Made by a program: the position numbers and the translations under genes
DNA from: Microbacterium sp. MYb45
Lineage (GTDB): Bacteria; Actinomycetota; Actinomycetes; Actinomycetales; Microbacteriaceae
Length of the DNA: 64,000 bases
Direction of reading: 5' to 3'
Assembly: GCF_002979655.1 (NCBI RefSeq)
Contig: NZ_PCPG01000002.1
Coordinates: 186,001 to 250,000 of the forward strand
Part shown: positions 59,541 through 64,000 of the stretch, piece by piece
Layout of the letters: the number at the start of each line of letters is the position of its first letter
How positions within the stretch are numbered: position 1 is the stretch's first letter
Notes under the pieces: model-generated
The model's input: the letters and a program-made list of their open reading frames with translations, nothing else
Databases searched by the model: none
Told to the model about the DNA's origin: nothing

Positions 59541-61166
59541 TCAGTAGGCGTGGGCTCGTCCCTCCGGCCAGTGCCGCTCGACACCGGTCTCGTCGAGCTC
59601 GCGCTGGTAGTCGGCGAGAAGGGCGTCGTCGGCATGAACGGCGTGCGGGGCGGTGTCCTCGGCGAGACAGTAGGCGGCGAGGTGCCCGGCGGCCTCGCCG
59701 ATGTTCCACTCCACGGGGTGCAGTCGGTAGCAGCCGTTGGTGATGTGCGTGGTGCCGATGTTCTTGTTCGCCGCGAGCAGGTTCGTCATCCGCTGCGGGA
59801 TGAGGGCGCCGAGCGGGATCTCGAACGGGGTCGAGGCGACGTCGATGTACGTGTCGCCCCCGGTCGAGGGGTGGAGGTCGATCCGGTACATCCCCACGCC
59901 GACGGAATCGCGGTAGCGCGTCGCCCCGTCATCACCGCGGACGGCATAGGAGACGTCGTTCTCGGTGATCGTGGTGAGCGCGCGGATGCGGCGCGACTCC
60001 CGGTGGTACGGCGCCTGGGCGAGGCCGTCGTCCGAACCCATCACATCGGGTCGGAGACGCAGCCCGGGAAAGCCGAAGCCACCGTCGGGTCGAGGAGCCT
60101 CGGTCTGCATCCAGTGCACCATCGAGAGGCTGAGCTGACGGGCGCGCTCGTAGTGCGCGATCTCCTCCTCGCGGTCGGCCGTCAGCACGGGAGCGAGGAA
60201 GTAGTCGATGCTCGGCCAGTTGACCAGGCAGATGTCGCTCTCGTAGAACCCGTCCGCGAAGAGGTCGCGGGCGGCGATCCGCCGGAAGGTCCAGAGGTTC
60301 GCGTCACCGGCGTTGCGGGACTGATCGGCGTCGACGTCGAGCGCGTCGTCTCCGGGGTTCGGGGCGAAGCCGCGGGTGCCGATCTCGAGCGTGCGCGGAT
60401 TCGGCGCCTGCCAGGAGAGCATCCGCTCCCCCTGCCACGCTGCCGGCGCGTACTCGCGCCAGAAGTCGTACTCGGCGGGGCGGGGAACGGTGTGATCGCC
60501 ATCGACGTGATCGATCGCGAAGCAGACGCTGAATGCCTGCACGTTGTCGGGCTGCGCCTGCTCGGGCGCACTCGGCTCCCCGGTCTCGGCGCGGGACTCG
60601 AAGCCGGTGACGTGCTCCACGTCGGCCAGCGGCAGCAGCTCGCCGGTCTCGGTCGCGTCCAGCACGAACCGGGCGCGCACGACCGTCTCGCCGCCGTCGA
60701 CCACCGAAGAGAGGGTCACCGAGCGGATCGCGTCGCCGTCGGCGGTCGCCGCGATCGGGCGCACCCGCTCGAGGAGCCGGATCCGCCCGGTCGAGCGGTG
60801 GGGTGCCAACATCTCCTCGAGCACGCCCACCGCGATCCGCGGCTCATGACAGAGCTTCGACACCCAGCCGGCGCCGGGGTTCAGCTCGTCTCGCTCCCGC
60901 GCGGCGTCGGTCAGCGGGTAGCGGCGTCGGTACACGTCGCGGATGCCGTCGCGCAGGGCGCGGTAGCGCGCCGTGATCCCGAACTCCTCGACCCACGGGT
61001 GCTCATCCGGCGGCACCGCCTGCGAGGTGAGCTGCCCGCCGATCCACGGGAACTCCTCCGTCAGCACGACGCGGGCACCTCGATCCGCGGCAGCGAGGGC
61101 GGCGGCGACGCCGCCGAGTCCTGCTCCGACGATGAGGATGTCGGTGTGGATGTCGTGCTCGGTCAC
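59541..61166 (-). CDS. FAD-dependent oxidoreductase of sugar operon
   Basis: The protein has 541 residues. The FAD motif is ILIVGAGLGGVAAALAAADRG, with EEFPWIGGQLTSQ next, then LDATETGELLPLA and NIGTTHITNGCYRLHPVEWNIGEAAG near the end. This is the FAD_oxidored family often found next to glycan-use genes; some are annotated as xanthan lyase-like, but the reaction is mostly unknown. GTG 61166 overlaps the LacI stop (GTGA). It may oxidise a sugar or its aglycone. Confidence 0.85.
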   Translation of the reverse strand: MTEHDIHTDILIVGAGLGGVAAALAAADRGARVVLTEEFPWIGGQLTSQAVPPDEHPWVEEFGITARYRALRDGIRDVYRRRYPLTDAARERDELNPGAGWVSKLCHEPRIAVGVLEEMLAPHRSTGRIRLLERVRPIAATADGDAIRSVTLSSVVDGGETVVRARFVLDATETGELLPLADVEHVTGFESRAETGEPSAPEQAQPDNVQAFSVCFAIDHVDGDHTVPRPAEYDFWREYAPAAWQGERMLSWQAPNPRTLEIGTRGFAPNPGDDALDVDADQSRNAGDANLWTFRRIAARDLFADGFYESDICLVNWPSIDYFLAPVLTADREEEIAHYERARQLSLSMVHWMQTEAPRPDGGFGFPGLRLRPDVMGSDDGLAQAPYHRESRRIRALTTITENDVSYAVRGDDGATRYRDSVGVGMYRIDLHPSTGGDTYIDVASTPFEIPLGALIPQRMTNLLAANKNIGTTHITNGCYRLHPVEWNIGEAAGHLAAYCLAEDTAPHAVHADDALLADYQRELDETGVERHWPEGRAHAY

Positions 61167-62251
61167 GCGGGGTTCCTTTCGGAGGATGAGGAGACGGCGG
61201 CGGCGATCGTTGCACCGTCGACGTCAGGGCAGGGAAGAAGCTGGTGGTAATCCGCGTCGTCGAGCACGGGCTCTCGGCGGGAGGCGCCCTCGGCACGAGA
61301 CTCCTGCTCGACGATCCGGGAGAGCAGCACGACGGCGCGAGCGCCCATCTCCTCGCGGGGCACGACGAAGCCCGACCAGGAGCGACCGCCCTTGCGGGGA
61401 TGCAGCGGCTGGCCGAGCAACAGCATCGAGACGTGCTGCGGGACATGTCGCCCGCGCACGGCGAGCTCGTCGGCGAGCTCTTCGGGGTGGTGCTCGGGAG
61501 CCACGAGGATCGCGGTGAGTCCCCGCTCGACGATCTCGTCGGCGGCGTCGGCGACGTCGTCGACGTCGACGAACCGCAGGGGGAAACCTGCGTCGCGCAT
61601 CGCGCGGGTGTAGCCCTCGATGCGGTCGAGCGTGGGCTGATCGGTGCCCCGCGGTCCGGCGTAGCCGATGCGGGTGTGGCCGCGCTCGGTCAGGCGCGAC
61701 ACCTGACGGGCGGAGGCTTCGACGTAGTCGGCCCCGACGAACGGCAGCATCCGCCCCTCGCTGGTCCGCTTCCCGATGAACACGAACGGGTAGTTGGTGT
61801 CGAGGAGGTGCTGCAGCTCGCTCTGGTCCTCCTGCTGTCCGAGTAGCAGGCAGCCGTCGGCGATGCCCAGTCGCTGCCACCCGTCGCGGGTGAGCCGACG
61901 GCGGCCGTCGACCACCCGCGCCGACGTGAACAGCAGCATGTCGACGCCGAGCTGCTCGGCCGCCTGCTCGATGCCGTTGAGGAATCCGCCGTAGAAGTCC
62001 TGACCGCCGCGCGGGAACGTCTTCTCGTAGGTGAACACCCCGAGGATCTGATTGCGTCCTCCCGCCAGGCGCTGAGCCATCGGGTTGGCCGAGTATCCGG
62101 TGATGCGCATCGCCTCGATCACCCGGCTCCGCGTCTCCTCCGAGATTCGCACGCCCGCGGGGGCGCTTCCGTTGAGCACGAAGCTCACCGTCGATTGGCT
62201 GACGCCCGCCATGGCGGCCACATCGGCCTGGGTGAAGCGACGACGCGGCAT
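61163..62251 (-). CDS. LacI-family regulator of the sugar operon
   Basis: The protein has 362 residues. The HTH is at about residues 4-30 (FTQADVAAMAGVSQSTVSFVLNG), and the hinge helix is ANPMAQRLAGGRN. The ligand domain follows (GVFTYEKTFPRGGQDFYGGFLNG, RGHTRIGYAGPRG). It is the first gene of the operon it should control, with two operators in the 239-base gap upstream. ATG 62251 has GAGGA upstream. Confidence 0.92.
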   Translation of the reverse strand: MPRRRFTQADVAAMAGVSQSTVSFVLNGSAPAGVRISEETRSRVIEAMRITGYSANPMAQRLAGGRNQILGVFTYEKTFPRGGQDFYGGFLNGIEQAAEQLGVDMLLFTSARVVDGRRRLTRDGWQRLGIADGCLLLGQQEDQSELQHLLDTNYPFVFIGKRTSEGRMLPFVGADYVEASARQVSRLTERGHTRIGYAGPRGTDQPTLDRIEGYTRAMRDAGFPLRFVDVDDVADAADEIVERGLTAILVAPEHHPEELADELAVRGRHVPQHVSMLLLGQPLHPRKGGRSWSGFVVPREEMGARAVVLLSRIVEQESRAEGASRREPVLDDADYHQLLPCPDVDGATIAAAVSSSSERNPA

Positions 62252-62332
62252 CGATCCTCCTCGATCAGGTGTCGGGTCCCTCACCCGAACGACACCTGAG
62301 TCTCGGCGCTGCGGTCGAGGCAGGTCAAGGTG

Positions 62333-62346
62333 ATAATGCGCATTAT
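62333..62346. promoter_or_regulatory. LacI-type operator A
   Basis: ATAATGCGCATTAT, a perfect 14-bp palindrome with the central CG step typical of LacI-family sites, 82 bases upstream of the lacI start. The two operators are 99 bp apart centre to centre, close to a whole number of turns, so looping is possible. Confidence 0.75.
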
Positions 62347-62431
62347 TTGTGCTGCGTCGCGGACCTCGGCCGCGGGTACCCACTCGTTGCGGGGCACGGC
62401 ATCCCTCGGCGGTCGGTCGACGCGCGGGGGG

Positions 62432-62445
62432 ATCATGCGCATTAT
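62432..62445. promoter_or_regulatory. LacI-type operator B
   Basis: ATCATGCGCATTAT, one base different from operator A. It lies 46 bases before the nuclease gene start and could also affect that gene. Confidence 0.7.
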
Positions 62446-62490
62446 GAGGCCGCAGGTGCGCGCGTCGGCGGCACCGGGCACGATGAGGGC

Positions 62491-63276
62491 ATGACCGACG
62501 GCTACGATCCGGCGTTCCTCGGAGCGACTCTCCCCCTCCCGCGCCCCGCGCAAACGGTGCGCCCACTCCCCTATCCGCGCTTCACGGTGCTGCTCGATCC
62601 TGCACGGCAGCTCGCCGCAGTGACCGCGGTGAACATCGACGGCGCCTCGCTGCAGGATCTCCCGCGCACCGGCGACTGGCGGCTCGACGAACGCGTGCCG
62701 GCCGCCGAGCAGACCGGGCCGGAGGTCTATGCCCGCAACGACCTCGACCGCGGGCACCTCGTGCGCCGCCGCGATCCGGGGTGGGGGTCGGTCGACGCGG
62801 CTCGCGCCGCCACCGAGGCGACCTTCTCCTACCCGAACGCCGCACCGCAGGCCGCCGGCTTCAACCAGTCGAAAGAGCTCTGGCTCGGCCTCGAAGACCA
62901 TGTGCTCGCCTACGCCGAGACGACCGATCAGCGGGTTTAGGTGTTCACCGCGCCGGTGCTCGCCGACGACGACCCGCCGTACCGCGGCATCCGGATCCCG
63001 TTGCGGTTCTGGAAGATCACCGCCTGGCAGGGGCCGGACGGGCTCGCCGCCGCCGGTTTCGTTCTCGATCAGTCAGACCTCGTCGACACGCGGGAGGGGG
63101 TGCTCGCCGTCCCTCCTCTCGGGGCCTTCCGCACGTTCCAAGTGCCCGTCGCCGACATCGCCGCCCTGACTGGTATCGACCTCGGGCCCTTGATCGGGTC
63201 GGATGCGCTCGGCGCTCAGACCGCACTGCCGGAGCGGTGGCGGACGTTGACGAAGAACAACGACATCGCTCTCTGA
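62491..63276 (+). pseudogene. DNA/RNA non-specific endonuclease split by an amber codon
   Basis: Codons 1-149 and 151-261 lie in one frame, divided only by TAG at 62938-62940. The first part has the DRGH-type active site (NDLDRGHLVRR, H89), and metal-binding Asn in SYPNAAPQAAGFNQ; the second part (FTAPVLADDDPPYRGI, PLRFWKITAW) is the rest of the beta-beta-alpha-metal nuclease fold. The reading frame and codon use stay normal after the stop, so the mutation is recent or the codon is read through. The gene has no signal peptide. A sequencing error is also possible. Confidence 0.78.
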
Positions 63277-63340
63277 AGCCTCCATCGACGTGATTACGAC
63301 GTTGTATCATCAAGGACGGTGATGACGTCTGGGAGGTCGT

Positions 63341-64000
63341 ATGGCAGCCACCCTCCACGACGTGGCGAATCTCGCGGGCGTCTCGATCAAGACCGTCTCC
63401 AACGTCGTCAACGACTATCCGCACGTCAAGGAGTCGACCAGGACCCGCGTACGGCAAGCGATCGACGAACTCAACTACCAGCCGAATCTGTCGGCACGCT
63501 CTCTCCGCTCCGGACGAAGCGGCGTGATCGGGCTGGTGCTCCCCGAACTGAGCCTCAGCTACTTCGGAGAACTCGCCGACGCGGTCATCGCCGAGGCGGA
63601 GAAGCATGGTCTGGTCGTACTCATCGAGAAGACCGGCGCCGATCGTGACCGCGAGATCGCCGTCCTGACGAGCCCGCGCATGCAACTCACCGACGGACTC
63701 ATCTTCAGCCCGCTCGGCATGGGCCAGGCGGATGCTCAGCACTTCGAGGTCGACTTCCCGGTCGTGCTGCTCGGCGAGCGCATCTTCGGCGGTCCCGTCG
63801 ATCACGTCACCATGCGCAACGTCGAGGCCGCGCAGGCCGCGACGGAACTCCTCCTGAAGGCCGGCCGACGACGCATCGCTCTCGTCGGCGCGCACGTCGA
63901 TGAGGATGTCGGATCCGCCGCTCTGCGCACGCAGGGCTATGAGCAGGCACTCGCCGCCGCCGGCATCGAGGTCGATCCGTCGCTGGTGCGGTACACGACG
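63341..64000 (+). CDS. LacI-family regulator, N-terminal part
   Basis: The frame is open from ATG 63341 to the right edge (220 codons). The HTH is ATLHDVANLAGVSIKTVSNVVND at residues 3-25, then PNLSARSLRSGRSGVIGLVLPEL as hinge and start of the ligand domain, with RRRIALVGA later. GGGAGG lies four bases before the ATG and TATCAT (63305-63310) is a possible -10 box. The target genes lie beyond the window. Confidence 0.92.
   Translation, partial: MAATLHDVANLAGVSIKTVSNVVNDYPHVKESTRTRVRQAIDELNYQPNLSARSLRSGRSGVIGLVLPELSLSYFGELADAVIAEAEKHGLVVLIEKTGADRDREIAVLTSPRMQLTDGLIFSPLGMGQADAQHFEVDFPVVLLGERIFGGPVDHVTMRNVEAAQAATELLLKAGRRRIALVGAHVDEDVGSAALRTQGYEQALAAAGIEVDPSLVRYTT

Noticed and set aside
63282..63340. 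Self-operator of the right-end LacI gene around 63288-63312
   Set aside because: Only four outer positions (TGAT and ATCA) pair; too weak to call.

Overview
The window is a stretch of high-GC (about 70%) actinobacterial chromosome, most likely from Microbacterium or a close Microbacteriaceae relative. The basis is GC-biased codon use, many ATGA/GTGA start-stop overlaps, several apparently leaderless genes (a -10 hexamer, six or seven bases, then the start codon), and families typical of Microbacteriaceae such as the DUF7882-like protein. I see no phage, IS element, integron or CRISPR array. Coding density is high: no gap between genes exceeds 300 bases, and the longest is 30038-30334 (297 bases). 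Calls rest on reading motifs by eye; no database search was run.

Layout. 1-8.9 kb holds housekeeping and stress genes: a cation:proton antiporter, purU, a VapBC-type toxin-antitoxin pair, nitronate monooxygenase, a YidC paralogue, an EamA transporter, an SDR oxidoreductase, DUF7882-like and FHA-like proteins and a CinA-type amidase. 8.9-16.4 kb is a translationally coupled phosphonate operon (phnD-phnC-fused phnE-FAD oxidoreductase-phosphonatase-like hydrolase-alcohol dehydrogenase) with a divergent GntR/UTRA regulator. 16.4-18.7 kb is a two-component system whose kinase gene is preceded by a 15-codon ORF with a near-perfect ribosome binding site. 18.7-19.7 kb is an EamA transporter behind a guanidine-I (ykkC) riboswitch.

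19.8-25.7 kb carries an M18 aminopeptidase, an NCS1 permease coupled to an isochorismatase-type hydrolase, a 19-bp tandem repeat, an MBL hydrolase/TetR pair with twin operators, and an alpha/beta hydrolase. 25.7-29.5 kb is a kynurenine operon: kynA, a single gene that fuses an amidohydrolase to kynureninase, and a PaaX-type regulator. 29.5-33.3 kb has stress and metal genes (FBP-domain protein, Cys/Met-rich copper-storage-like protein, CsbD, a tiny membrane protein, a Rho-N-like protein, a YbdK ligase). 33.3-42.6 kb has an MFS exporter, a GH114 lipoprotein, three membrane-anchored unknowns, a diiron-oxidase-like/CDGSH pair, YggS, and a GAPDH paralogue with a glutamine amidotransferase.

42.6-48 kb has an AhpD-like protein with an AraC regulator, a DegT aminotransferase, an odd tRNA-Cys, and an aminotransferase coupled to a MocR regulator. 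48-55.3 kb is a polyamine system: flavin amine oxidase, PotABCD transporter, FCD-GntR regulator and a cytosolic Cache-domain protein. 55.3-62.4 kb is a LacI-controlled sugar operon (LacI, FAD oxidoreductase, ABC importer, CE7 acetyl esterase). The right end has a nuclease gene split by an amber codon and a second LacI gene that runs off the window.

The strongest leads are the amidohydrolase-kynureninase fusion in an operon with no recognisable formamidase, the riboswitch that points to guanidine export by an EamA carrier, the 15-residue peptide gene in front of the histidine kinase, and a 16-base promoter element shared by the MocR gene and the yggS intergenic region.
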